This document shows positions 8,893 to 18,230 of a stretch of 64,000 nt of DNA, one piece after another. Below the pieces are notes generated by a model. That model made no database searches. It saw nothing but the letters and a program-made list of their open reading frames with translations, and was not told the DNA's origin. The position numbers were made by a program, and so were the translations under genes. The DNA comes from Deltaproteobacteria bacterium (GTDB lineage: Bacteria > Acidobacteriota > Thermoanaerobaculia > Multivoradales > JAHZIX01), in the NCBI GenBank assembly GCA_022601195.1, contig JAHZIX010000028.1, positions 124,001 to 188,000 of the forward strand, in the 5' to 3' direction. Numbering within the stretch: the first letter of the stretch is position 1; every line of letters begins with the position of its first letter.

Positions 8893-9517
8893 TGTGCCGT
8901 GTCTAAGGGAGTTAGAGATGCGCTGGGCAGAAGATCTGATCGAGGCTTTCTATGCTATCCAATCGCTGCTCGAGTGTGGACCTTTTCCCTGTCGAAGGGG
9001 CTGTCAGAGCTCGTTTTCACCTCGCCAACCGCTTCGGAACTGTCCATCCAACAAGCTCTCAACGCCTCTGTGCCGGCCCATCCGATCTCGCCAACCAGAA
9101 AATACCAAGGAACAAGGCTTCGCTCCTCAGCCCTGTACTTCGAAAGTCTGGTCAGGCGCAGGATAGACGACCGATAGGGGAGTCGAGGTCCAACTTGAGC
9201 TCTTGAACCGGAAGCTTGACGGGTTGAATTTCGACTTGGCGACGCCTTGGGGTTCCCAGAAGTTTCCCTGCAGGCGGGTTAAGTACCTCGGGGGAAATTC
9301 ACTGTGCCTCAAGGCGAAGGTCGCTCGTAGCTATCCAGGCGCCGCTTCTTGAGCGAATGGGTAATGCAGACCCGCACACGACCTGATTGACGCCTATTTT
9401 CCTTCCGCATATCCTGCTCCAAGGTCCGAAGAAGAGGGACTTGGGGCGGAAGAGGTGAGAAATAGGCAGCTGTCGATGTGTCCATATCGGCGCTGGAGAT
9501 GAGGATGATTCCTAGCT
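8893..9517. other. Intergenic region, no convincing gene
   Basis: 625 bp between the receptor start and an AT-richer unknown gene. Overlapping short reading frames in several phases have no domain-like sequence and no clear ribosome-binding sites. The receptor promoter probably lies at the left end. GC content falls gradually toward the right. Confidence 0.6.
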
Positions 9518-9964
9518 ATGAATTTATCGTTCTATGAAAGCTCTGATGTGGAGTGTTGGTTTTGGACTCCGGACGAGTTTGCCCCGGATGATGGAAATGG
9601 TCTGCTTGTAGTTGGCTTTAGCGGTACTGCTGGCAATAGTGGGCAATATTCTGGCGGAGATGATTTCATGACAGCGATGGTTGGAGCGGGGCGTACCTTA
9701 TGGAATCCACAGTATTTGGTGTTGGACTTCTCAAAGTTAACTTACTCCTGGGGAGACAATATGACAGGAGTTATTGGTGCTGCTCGCGCACTGAACCTTT
9801 TGGGGGTCTGGGAAGATGAGGAAATCCCTCTGGCGATTGTTGTTTCCGAGATGTGCCGAGAGGGCCTTGCAACATTGATTGACAATGAGATGTCGTTAAG
9901 TCCCAGGGATTATTTCGTAGAGAGCGTTGAGTCTGGAATCGAATTGGTTAAGTCCCGTAAATAG
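9518..9964 (+). CDS. Hypothetical protein, lower-GC
   Basis: 148-aa protein that I do not recognise. It is acidic and aromatic at the N-terminus, with alternating hydrophobic strands (LLVVGFSG, LVLDFSKLTY, IPLAIVVSE) and helices, suggesting a small alpha/beta fold; the LVLDFSKLTYSWGD segment is loosely reminiscent of a STAS or crotonase-like strand but not enough to assign. No signal peptide or membrane span. The codon use is clearly more AT-rich than the flanking genes (near 46% GC by eye), which points to recent acquisition. It stands between two gaps, with a methyltransferase and another unknown protein nearby. Start supported only by the ATG and open frame. Confidence 0.6.
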   Translation: MNLSFYESSDVECWFWTPDEFAPDDGNGLLVVGFSGTAGNSGQYSGGDDFMTAMVGAGRTLWNPQYLVLDFSKLTYSWGDNMTGVIGAARALNLLGVWEDEEIPLAIVVSEMCREGLATLIDNEMSLSPRDYFVESVESGIELVKSRK

Positions 9965-10046
9965 ATCATCAAAAGCAGCGGTGCCGGAGGCGTTAACGCG
10001 CGTTCAGTGTCCTAGACGTTAGCAAGGCGGTCGAAGAGTGGCTTTG

Positions 10047-10478
10047 ATGGAGCAGGAAGTCCCGGTCCGAGAGCGCGCCCTAGAGGTCTACGGCCAACTA
10101 TCTGATCGCGCACTCCAAGGCGTATCATCTGGCCTTCCAGCGAAGTTGCCGGCGAACTCCTTGGCCTGCTTCCTGGGCTACTGTTACGTGGACCTGCCTT
10201 TGGGGAAGTCCTTCGAGGTAGCGTACACTCCGGAGCATCCACAGGACGCATTCCACGCCAACTGCATCGTGGTCGCTGTCACGCAACAGTTCGCTGTGCC
10301 TCTCGACCACATTCCACACGGCTGGAAAACTATTGCAATTCTTCGATTCGATGACGGCGTCCCGGATGAGTTTCTCGTGTTGCCCGTGGTCGACGGTTGG
10401 AACAATGCTCGGCGCTTGATGATCTCGAGTCGCGAGACCCTGCTCGCCCGAGGAGGAGGCGAGCGCGAAGCTCGCTAA
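10047..10478 (+). CDS. Hypothetical protein
   Basis: About 143 aa, no recognised family. The frame opens with an ATG at 10038, but MEQEVPVRERALEVYG at 10047 is the more natural start. Contains a cysteine/aromatic stretch (CFLGYCYVDLPLG) and a strand-rich C-terminal half (WKTIAILRFDDGVPDEFLVLPVVDGW). No signal peptide or membrane helix. Sits in the same accessory patch as the AT-rich gene at 9518 and the methyltransferase at 10831. Coding status is likely but rests on length and composition only. Confidence 0.5.
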   Translation: MEQEVPVRERALEVYGQLSDRALQGVSSGLPAKLPANSLACFLGYCYVDLPLGKSFEVAYTPEHPQDAFHANCIVVAVTQQFAVPLDHIPHGWKTIAILRFDDGVPDEFLVLPVVDGWNNARRLMISSRETLLARGGGEREAR

Positions 10479-10830
10479 CCGGACGTAGTAGCTGGCCGGC
10501 TGAGTGGAATCACTTTTCGGCGGCCTACGGCACTACGATAATCCAGTTCATCCGGCAGGCGCGGTCATCGGCTGTGGGTAGAGGGACGTTGCTGCGGTGC
10601 GACCCTCCCGGTGTCGCGACCTGAATCCCGTAACTCGACCCTCTCTCGAATGAGAGACTGAGCCATGGGAGGAAGTTAGGATGCTCAAGATCAGGTCGGC
10701 TGAATATCCGATCCCTCAGGCCGGCCAAGGCTAGGAGCAATGCGGCTGTTACGACTTCAGTATCCAGGTCCTATACTAGAAAGATCATCAAGTTTTTTGG
10801 CGGCATAGGTCTGCTCTTGGAAGCCAGCTC
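10479..10830. other. Intergenic region, no convincing gene
   Basis: 352 bp within the accessory patch. Short frames on both strands lack ribosome-binding sites and domain-like content. An AT-rich stretch just before 10800 could hold the methyltransferase promoter, but no clear -35/-10 pair could be fixed. Confidence 0.5.
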
Positions 10831-11466
10831 ATGACCCAATCATCCTCTGACATCAGAACTGCTTATGATTCGGCAGCGGAGGCATATGCCGATTCGTTTC
10901 TGGACGAATTACTCCGCAAGCCACGCGACGTCGAGCTCCTGCAAGAATTTGCATCGTCGGTTGGGTTCGGCCAGCGTGTGTTGGATCTTGGCTGTGGTCC
11001 GGGGCATACCACCGCGCATCTTGCTTCGTTGGGCCTATCGCCGGTTGGTGTTGATCTATCTCCCGAAATGATCGCGAAAGCTATGACCTTGTTCCCACAT
11101 GTGGACTTTGCTGTCGGCGACTTTTTTCACCTTCCCGATCACGACGACTCCGTTGCTGGACTCCTTGCCTTTTATTGCATTGTGCATTTGCGGTCGAATC
11201 AACTCGTGCCAGCTTTCGCCGAAATGCTTCGCGTTTTGAGCTCCGGTGGCGTTCTCTTATTGTCTTTTCATGTCGGCTCCGAAATGGTGCTCCAAGACAA
11301 TTTTTTGGATTCTGGAAAAAGGCTCGAGTTCTTCCCGTTTCCTGTTTCAGATGTGCAGGCAGCATTGAAGGCGGCAGGGTTTAGCGATATTGAGACCCAC
11401 GAACGACCACCCTACGAGGAAGAGTATCCGACGAATCGTTGCTACGTTTTTGCCCGCAAGCGGTAA
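10831..11466 (+). CDS. Class I SAM-dependent methyltransferase
   Basis: 211-aa soluble methyltransferase of the Methyltransf_11/25 type, likely cytoplasmic. The SAM-binding motif I glycine loop is clear (VLDLGCGPGHTTAHL, residues 50-64), followed by the acidic end of strand 2 (PVGVDLSPEMIAKA), motif III (VDFAVGDFFHLP) and the post-core strand (LRVLSSGGVLLLSFH). The C-terminal CYVFARKR is typical of the family. Substrate cannot be deduced. GC content is lower than in the neighbours on the right, as for the gene at 9518, so it may have arrived with that patch. Complete length for the family. Confidence 0.9.
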   Translation: MTQSSSDIRTAYDSAAEAYADSFLDELLRKPRDVELLQEFASSVGFGQRVLDLGCGPGHTTAHLASLGLSPVGVDLSPEMIAKAMTLFPHVDFAVGDFFHLPDHDDSVAGLLAFYCIVHLRSNQLVPAFAEMLRVLSSGGVLLLSFHVGSEMVLQDNFLDSGKRLEFFPFPVSDVQAALKAAGFSDIETHERPPYEEEYPTNRCYVFARKR

Positions 11467-11753
11467 GGGGTCTGGCAACTCAAGGGTGCCGATTTGGGGC
11501 GAATGTAACGCTTCCTAGGTCGGTTCTACTGTACGGACCCAGCTTCTGGCCGGCCCGTTTTTCAATGGCTCGTTGAGCCTCCGCCAGGACTGATTCCCAA
11601 TCCCCCTGAGAATGGACCGCCCAGGGCATTCGCACCACCGACTGGACTTTGTAGACAAAGTAGACGGGGCTATCATGCTCCTATCTCCGGCTCGCAGTCT
11701 TTGAGTCACTAGCTCCGAGACGACGCTGGATGGACTTTTCGAGGAGATCTGGG

Positions 11754-14700
11754 TTGGAATTCTCTGAGACAGCTTGGGGTGAGGGCGGGTCACTTCGAGG
11801 ACGTTTCGTTCATCGGGTCTGGATCCTTTTGCTGCTGTCTGTGCACCTTCTGGCTCTAGCTCCTGCGGCCGCGAGTCTATCTATGGAGTCCGAGGCCAAT
11901 GACAAGGAGCTTTCTCTCTCCATTCACTGGATGAGCTCGACGGGCCTGTGGGAGTGGTCCGCTGGGAGCGTGTTGCCACCGCTGGCAGCGACAACTGGGG
12001 CGCGGGCAGCGCTGGTGGATCCAAGTCGGGAGCGGTTTTGGTGGGTCCGTCCCGATGCCCTGGTCTCCTCACCTCTCGGTGCCTCTGCCCTCCAGGACAG
12101 TGGGGTCGAAAGCTGGCCCCTCCCCTGGGCCGCTGAAGCGCTGCCCTTGCTGGTCAGTAGCCGCGACGGTCGGCAGCTGTGGGTTGCTGCCGGCAGGGAG
12201 ATACTCAACCTGTTCGAAGGAGAGCTTCGTTCTTTCGCCAGCTTGGAAGAGGCGGCGGTCGGGTTGGAGCTTTCTCCCGTCGGAGATCGTCTTTGGGTGG
12301 CGACCCAAGGCTCGGTGTCGGCTCTCGATGTTGGCGGTGGTGACACGGTGACCGTACTGGCTCTGGGGCCTGACGCTCTGGTCATGGCCCTAGCGGTAGA
12401 TCCCCAGTCCGGTGATGTCATGATCGCTCTCGACAAAGAGTGGCTACGCTTCGAGGATACCGGCTCGCTACTGGCCCGGTCCTCCTTGGGAGGGCTCCGA
12501 GCCCTCGCCCCGGATGGCTTCGGTGGGGCCTGGGGACTTTGGAGCGAACAGGTTCTTCGGCTCGATGAGGAGGGCACGGAGCTCTTGGAAACGACTCCCT
12601 TTCCCGCTCCGGAGCTGCCCTCAGGTCTAGCGTTGGACCCAGCCACTCGCACCTTGTGGGTGGCCGGTCGCAGGCATCTACAGCGGCTGTCCGCGGCGGG
12701 AGAGGTTCTGGTTTCCATCGCCTTGCCGGCCCCGGCTGAGCTGCATCATTTGGTGGCAGCCCTACCCCCGGAAGGGGCCGATCGATTCGATACAACACCG
12801 CCTCAGCTTCGATTCATTTCGTCCAACGAGCTCGGCAACGCCAGTGCTCCTGAGGAAGGCAGTGCTCCTGAGGAAGGCAGTGCTCCTGAGGATGGCAGTG
12901 TTCGTAGTGGTGGCAGGGTTCGCGGCAGGGGTGACCGACTCACTTTCGAGGTATCCCTGGAAGATTCAGGGTCCGGCGTCGACCTGGAGAGTCTGCGCAT
13001 CCGTGTACTGGGTTCGAAGCTGGACCGAGAGCTGGAAGTCACTTGTACTCGAACCGCTGGCCCTCGACCCACTGGCAACCCCAGCATTGGCTATGGCATT
13101 CCGACGGGAGCCAAGTGCATTTTGGAGGAGCCCTTGGCACCGGAGGCAGCTTCTGGGGCAGCACCTGGGGCGGAACCTGGATCGATCGTGCTGGAAGCGA
13201 TGGTCGCAGACTTTGCCGGCAACTGGACCGCACCCCAGAGCGCCACCTTTCAGATCAGCGAGGAAGCGGCGCCTCCTTGGCCCGGCGCTGTTGCTGAATG
13301 GGAAGAGCGCGGGCGGCGCGACCATCGCCACGAGTTTCAAGGGGAGGACTTCGAAACGATCGACTTGGCGACCGGGCGCCTCCTGCTCGAATTGCCCTTG
13401 GGGGGGACCTACTCGGTGGGGCCGCTCCTGTCATACCAGTTTCGTCTTTTCTATAACTCCAATGTTTGGCGCAGGGTAGTCCTGAACTGTGGGGCCGAGG
13501 GCAATCCCTGTGGAGGACCTTGGCAATCGGAGGAAGAAGCTCTGGAGGATCCCCCGGCGGGTTCTCTGACTCTCTCGGTTCCTCACCCCGAATCCAATGC
13601 CGGTCTCGGTTGGCAGCTGCATTTCGGCCGTCTCTACCGCGCCGAACCTCCGGCGGGTCTGGACTCGGTGGGAGAAAGCCTTTGGCCTCACCGCCAATCC
13701 TCCTCAGGTCCTCCTTCCAGTTGGCTCTATGTGGCCCCGGATGGCTCCGAGCATCGGTTCTATGACCTTGAAGATCGACCTCATTTGGATTCTTGGGGCC
13801 GGAGGGTGAGCTACACCTTGGATGGCAGCCGCCTCCGCCTCAAGGAGCAGTCTGCCCAAAAGGTCACGGTGGAGCGGGGCGATGGAGTGGTCTCGGTCTT
13901 CGAACGAACGGGGGCTATGGCCGGAACGTTGTTCTGTGGGGAGGGTGTCACCGGTTGCTGGCGCTTGGCTGGGATGGTGGACTCTTACGGCAACGAGTTG
14001 ACGATCCAATATCAGTCCCGATCTCCGGAGGAAGAAATCTGGACCTTGGGGGATAGCACCGGGCGTCAGCATTTTCTTCGCTTCGCTCGTCCTGACCCAC
14101 CGATGCAAGGAACATCTAGTGCTCGAGCCGGCGCTGCTCGAGCCAAGGGCGTTGAGGAGGTAGGAGCGCTGCGCCGCCTCCTCCTAGAAGTCGACCTAGC
14201 GGCTTTCGGCGGCCAGCGAACCGTCTTCACGCTGAAGTACCGGCAAGAAGAGTTTGCGCGGGGATGTCTGGGGCTCCCTGTGGAAGGAGAGCAACAACCA
14301 GTCGGAGCGCAACGCCTGGCCGCTTCTGTGTTGAGGCGTATCGACATCCCTACCCAACAAGACTTTTTCTTCAAAGTAAAGGAGAGCTCTTCCGAGGCTT
14401 GCTCGGATCTGTCCGGCAAATTGGAGGAGCTGACTCTGCCGTCCGGGGGGCGCGTGGGCTATAGCTGGGAGTCCTGGGATTTTCCTACCTGGCCCTCCGG
14501 CGCCCGTGCTGGCGACCAGGTTGTTACCGATGGGCCGTCGTGGTCCTCTTACCCAGGGATATCTCGAAAAGAGCGGCTGTTGCCGGATGGAGCCGTCGAT
14601 GGGGCTTGGGAGATCTCCTCCGAAATGAGGCATCGTCCGAAAACGGATGGGGCTTCGGCTCTGACCCACCGCCGTTCTACCGTCACGGGGCCAGCGGTCG

Positions 14701-17700
14701 ACGGCCGCTTCTCCCAAGAGGTCTTCTTTACGTCTCTTGAAAGGGCTGGCGCGGAGGCTGAGGGGGCTCCTGCGGGGCCAGCCTTCTCTCGGCAATGGTT
14801 ACCGGTTCAGGGGGACGATTCACCTGGCAGGGAAGGGGAAGCAGGTTCCCTCTCTCGGGAGATGTACCAATGCGCTGTCAGAGCTTCCTGCCAGCCAGGG
14901 GATAAGCTGCGGTCGGTTTACCTGAAGTTCGCTGCCGAACCAGCCCCGCATCCCTGCGCCGCCATCTCGAAGGGGGCTCCTTGCTTCCCCGTCAATAGGA
15001 GCCTGACCGGTGAGAGGACTGTTTTCCATGACGACGAAGATCGTTTCTTGGAGCGGACTTGGCACGATTTCAACGGTCTGGGTTCGCCGCGCCGCGTGGT
15101 TGTCAAGGATGACTTCGAAGGGCCGCCGGAGGTCCGTTTCGAAGAGCGCCTCGGTTGGATCCAGGGTCATGCGGGCCTGGAGCCGGAAGCCTCGGAGGGG
15201 CTGTTTCCCAAGGTAGATCTTCAACAGATCTATCCCTCTGCCGACGAGCCCTGGGTTTTGGGCCGCCTGGGTTCTCGAAGTCTATCCAAGGGCAGTCAGA
15301 CCTACCGGACCGACTATGAGGTGGATGCAGCCGGCCAGCCTCTTTGTGCCAGATACTTTGCTCAAGCCCAAGGCCGAGGAGAATCGGATGTGGTGGTTCA
15401 TTGGCAGAGAGGGCAGCGACCAGGTGTCGATGCTGGTTTGCCGGTCTCAGAGCTACGCCTGGGGGGAGACGGAGCGACCCTTTCTACGGATGCGCTCTGT
15501 CCCACAGAGGATCCTTCTGGAAATACCGAGTATCGGGAGGTGCTCACCTACCAGCATCTACAGCTCGCTAGCCGTAGAAGGCCGGGTTTTCCATTTTCCT
15601 TTCGAGCCACCATTGACGGCGATTCCGGGCTGGCAGCGGCGACTTTCTCCCCTGGGAATCAACGCACGAGTTGGCAGATTGACCGCCTAGGTCGAAAGAT
15701 TCGAAGACGCCCGGAAGCCTCCCTGCGGGAAGCCACGACCACCTGGGTTTACCGCAGTCCGGATGACAGCTCTCGTTCCACGGAAAGATTGCAGTGGGAC
15801 CTGGAGGGGGAGCTCTTCACCAAGGAAATCGACAGTTTTGACCCCTTTGGTCGCCGGAGCCGGCAAGAGGTTCTGAGGGCCCTCGATACCGGCGAGCTGG
15901 GTCCGTCTCAACGCCGCTTTTCCTATGACCCAGCGGGCCATTTGAAGACAAGGAGTGCCTGGCAGGACTCCGCCAGCTTCGATGAACGGTGGAGTGAGGT
16001 TTTTTCAAACTACGATTCCTTTGGCCGACCCGGGCAGGTGACCGCTCCCGATGGAACGCAGCGGAATTTCTCCTTCTTCGGGGTCCGGGGGGTGCGAGAA
16101 ACGGTGCAGATGCGACTGTCCCTCTCGGAGCGAAGGGAACCGGTTGTCACCGAGAGAAGGTTCGATTTTCGGGGCGATTTGTCGCGCTTCGAGGGACCTG
16201 TCTACTCGGAGGTCTACCAAACGGATCCGTTCGGTGCGAGGACTCGAGTGGAGCGGCAGGTGGGAGAGCGGTCGCAGGTGCGTCATTGGATACGGGACGG
16301 GCGAGGTTTTCTCGTGGAGGAGCGTCATCCGGAGCTTGGCGAGGCTTCCTCCCCCTTCGGTTCCATCCACTATCGCCGAGATGCCCTCGGAGAGCTGTTG
16401 GAGAGATCCGATGGCGAGCACGCGCTCTCTTTCGATCGCGATGCCGGCGGTCGTCTCATCCGGGTCCGAGAGGGAGAACGGATCTGGCAGGAATTTTTCT
16501 GGGGAGAGGCGAACGGGACGAATGATCTGAGGGAAGAGCCTCCGAGGGCAGCGGCCCCGAGGGACGGAACCCTAACGAGTTCCCAAGATCGAGCTTATGG
16601 GCAATTGGTGAAGGAAGTGCGCCACAACTACCTCGGATCCCCAGGGCCTGTCTCCGATTGGCGAGTGACCGAGACCTATCGCTATCGAGGAGCCTTGGGG
16701 CTCCGTAGCCATCGGACTACCAGGATCGACTGGATACCTTCCGGGGGCCCAGCTCAAACAGGCCCCGAGTTCACCACCGGCTGGAGCTTTGATGCCCTCG
16801 GGCGTCTCATTGAGCTGCAGTACCCAGAGTGTATGGGGCCAGTCTGTTCCGAGGAGGAGGATGCGCCGGGTTTCTCTCATCGGGTGACGACCAAATACCA
16901 GGCGGATCAGGTCGTCAGTATCCACTCTCCCGTGGACTTTTCTGCTACCTATACCTATCGAGGGGATTTCCAGCTCCAGAGAACGCTCTTTGGCAACGGC
17001 ATCCTAGGCTTACGGGGGCCCGATCTCCATGGCCAGCCCCGAATCCGCCGCCTTCGCTACCTTCGGGGGAGCGAATCTCGTTTCGACAGCGGCTTTTATC
17101 GCTACGACGACGCGGGGCGTCTCTGGGGCTCCGGAGAGGATCGTAGGATCCTGGATGCCGCTGGAAGGCCGATTCTTGCTCGAGTGGGAATTGGCGGAGA
17201 GTTGCTGCGGGAGGGGCGGTCCTACGATGGTTTCGACAATCTCCTTTCCCGACAGATGAATGAGGTCACCTCGGAGTATTTCGGGGTCGATGAGAAGAAT
17301 CGGCTGCGCAGCTGGGGGCAGCTACGAGCTGGTACCCATGGGGATGTCCGCCTCGATAAGGCAGCCTCCGGCGAGGTGCGATACGACACCTCAGGTCGGC
17401 GGCTGGGCTGGGGGAGGAGGGACGACGGAAGCCTCAACACGATCCTCGAGTGGGATGCCTTGAACCAGCTACTCGCCTTTCGGCGCTACTCTCCGGACGA
17501 TGAGTTACAGATTCATCTCTATGGCCCGGGCAACCAGCGCATCGCCACCTACGATAGCGTCGATGGAGCCATTCGATGGTTTCAGCGGGATCTTCGAGGG
17601 AGGATCCTGCGATCCTGGTTCCAGGAAGGCACCCCTGGGGCGCAGGAAGGGGGGGGCGCCATGCTCCATGAGAAAGATCTGCTCTATGACCAAGAAGGCC

Positions 17701-18230
17701 TCCTTGGGGTGCTAGGCCCCGGTTCCCAGAGGCACTATGTTCACCACGATCCATTGGGAACCCCTCGCCTTGCGACTGGCGCTCAGGGGGAAGTGGTGGC
17801 TCGGTGGCAGGGTCTCCTTTTCGGCACTCCACCGCTCTCCCTGAGGCCAAGGGTACCGGTGGCTGATGACCAAGAAGAGCCGGGGGTTGGACCGACAGAG
17901 TTCCCCGTGGAATCCCTCTGCGGCCCAGCTTGTGTGGAAAGAGAGCCGAATGGATCGATCTGGAGGGTGCGGGGGGTAGGCTTTCACCTGGAGAGCCAGC
18001 GCCTGCTAGCCCCTCGATTCTCTGGAGAGCCTTCGGTCGATTTTCTGGGTAGACCTTGGAGTCTCTACTCCCCACGGCCACCAATGGCCTCGGGGAGTAG
18101 GCGTGACCCAAAGAGGGCTATTGATAAGCCAGGATCTGGACGATCGTGTATTGAACACCGCTGGTGGAGCAGGACTCCCCAGGCTTTTTCCCCAGAAGTC
18201 CCTTGGCTAGCTCGGACTCGTAGGAAATGA
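11754..18230 (+). CDS. Giant secreted YD/RHS-repeat protein without obvious toxin tip
   Basis: About 2158 aa. I favour a TTG start at 11754 because a GAGGAG site lies 7 nt upstream; an ATG at 11730 in the same frame lacks one. A signal peptide follows (VWILLLLSVHLLALAPAAAS). Residues of roughly 50-340 read as beta-propeller blades (GDRLWVATQG, TRTLWVAGRRH), then an Ser/Pro/Glu linker, an Ig-like piece, and long YD-repeat sequence (YDSFGRPGQVTAPDGT, YDGFDNLLSRQ) ending in the RHS-core hallmark HHDPLGTPRLATG. After the usual tip-boundary motif (HLESQRLLAPRF) only about 70 residues remain, with no recognisable toxin, and these overlap the antisense GreA-like gene by 113 bp. YD proteins form hollow shells; here a surface or scaffold role is more likely than toxin delivery (inference). 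Confidence 0.85.
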   Translation: MEFSETAWGEGGSLRGRFVHRVWILLLLSVHLLALAPAAASLSMESEANDKELSLSIHWMSSTGLWEWSAGSVLPPLAATTGARAALVDPSRERFWWVRPDALVSSPLGASALQDSGVESWPLPWAAEALPLLVSSRDGRQLWVAAGREILNLFEGELRSFASLEEAAVGLELSPVGDRLWVATQGSVSALDVGGGDTVTVLALGPDALVMALAVDPQSGDVMIALDKEWLRFEDTGSLLARSSLGGLRALAPDGFGGAWGLWSEQVLRLDEEGTELLETTPFPAPELPSGLALDPATRTLWVAGRRHLQRLSAAGEVLVSIALPAPAELHHLVAALPPEGADRFDTTPPQLRFISSNELGNASAPEEGSAPEEGSAPEDGSVRSGGRVRGRGDRLTFEVSLEDSGSGVDLESLRIRVLGSKLDRELEVTCTRTAGPRPTGNPSIGYGIPTGAKCILEEPLAPEAASGAAPGAEPGSIVLEAMVADFAGNWTAPQSATFQISEEAAPPWPGAVAEWEERGRRDHRHEFQGEDFETIDLATGRLLLELPLGGTYSVGPLLSYQFRLFYNSNVWRRVVLNCGAEGNPCGGPWQSEEEALEDPPAGSLTLSVPHPESNAGLGWQLHFGRLYRAEPPAGLDSVGESLWPHRQSSSGPPSSWLYVAPDGSEHRFYDLEDRPHLDSWGRRVSYTLDGSRLRLKEQSAQKVTVERGDGVVSVFERTGAMAGTLFCGEGVTGCWRLAGMVDSYGNELTIQYQSRSPEEEIWTLGDSTGRQHFLRFARPDPPMQGTSSARAGAARAKGVEEVGALRRLLLEVDLAAFGGQRTVFTLKYRQEEFARGCLGLPVEGEQQPVGAQRLAASVLRRIDIPTQQDFFFKVKESSSEACSDLSGKLEELTLPSGGRVGYSWESWDFPTWPSGARAGDQVVTDGPSWSSYPGISRKERLLPDGAVDGAWEISSEMRHRPKTDGASALTHRRSTVTGPAVDGRFSQEVFFTSLERAGAEAEGAPAGPAFSRQWLPVQGDDSPGREGEAGSLSREMYQCAVRASCQPGDKLRSVYLKFAAEPAPHPCAAISKGAPCFPVNRSLTGERTVFHDDEDRFLERTWHDFNGLGSPRRVVVKDDFEGPPEVRFEERLGWIQGHAGLEPEASEGLFPKVDLQQIYPSADEPWVLGRLGSRSLSKGSQTYRTDYEVDAAGQPLCARYFAQAQGRGESDVVVHWQRGQRPGVDAGLPVSELRLGGDGATLSTDALCPTEDPSGNTEYREVLTYQHLQLASRRRPGFPFSFRATIDGDSGLAAATFSPGNQRTSWQIDRLGRKIRRRPEASLREATTTWVYRSPDDSSRSTERLQWDLEGELFTKEIDSFDPFGRRSRQEVLRALDTGELGPSQRRFSYDPAGHLKTRSAWQDSASFDERWSEVFSNYDSFGRPGQVTAPDGTQRNFSFFGVRGVRETVQMRLSLSERREPVVTERRFDFRGDLSRFEGPVYSEVYQTDPFGARTRVERQVGERSQVRHWIRDGRGFLVEERHPELGEASSPFGSIHYRRDALGELLERSDGEHALSFDRDAGGRLIRVREGERIWQEFFWGEANGTNDLREEPPRAAAPRDGTLTSSQDRAYGQLVKEVRHNYLGSPGPVSDWRVTETYRYRGALGLRSHRTTRIDWIPSGGPAQTGPEFTTGWSFDALGRLIELQYPECMGPVCSEEEDAPGFSHRVTTKYQADQVVSIHSPVDFSATYTYRGDFQLQRTLFGNGILGLRGPDLHGQPRIRRLRYLRGSESRFDSGFYRYDDAGRLWGSGEDRRILDAAGRPILARVGIGGELLREGRSYDGFDNLLSRQMNEVTSEYFGVDEKNRLRSWGQLRAGTHGDVRLDKAASGEVRYDTSGRRLGWGRRDDGSLNTILEWDALNQLLAFRRYSPDDELQIHLYGPGNQRIATYDSVDGAIRWFQRDLRGRILRSWFQEGTPGAQEGGGAMLHEKDLLYDQEGLLGVLGPGSQRHYVHHDPLGTPRLATGAQGEVVARWQGLLFGTPPLSLRPRVPVADDQEEPGVGPTEFPVESLCGPACVEREPNGSIWRVRGVGFHLESQRLLAPRFSGEPSVDFLGRPWSLYSPRPPMASGSRRDPKRAIDKPGSGRSCIEHRWWSRTPQAFSPEVPWLARTRRK
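12843..12896 (+). repeat. Three 18-bp coding repeats
   Basis: Three in-frame copies of an 18-bp unit encoding SAPEEG (the third has Asp for the last Glu) inside the linker of the YD-repeat protein. The near-identity at the DNA level suggests recent slippage expansion of a flexible acidic linker. Confidence 0.9.

Noticed and set aside
9985-10025. Possible integron attC-like site between the unknown genes (GTTAACG...CGTTAGC, seven pairs with one G-T)
   Set aside because: Too short for an attC, the core does not fit the consensus well, and no integrase or further sites are nearby.
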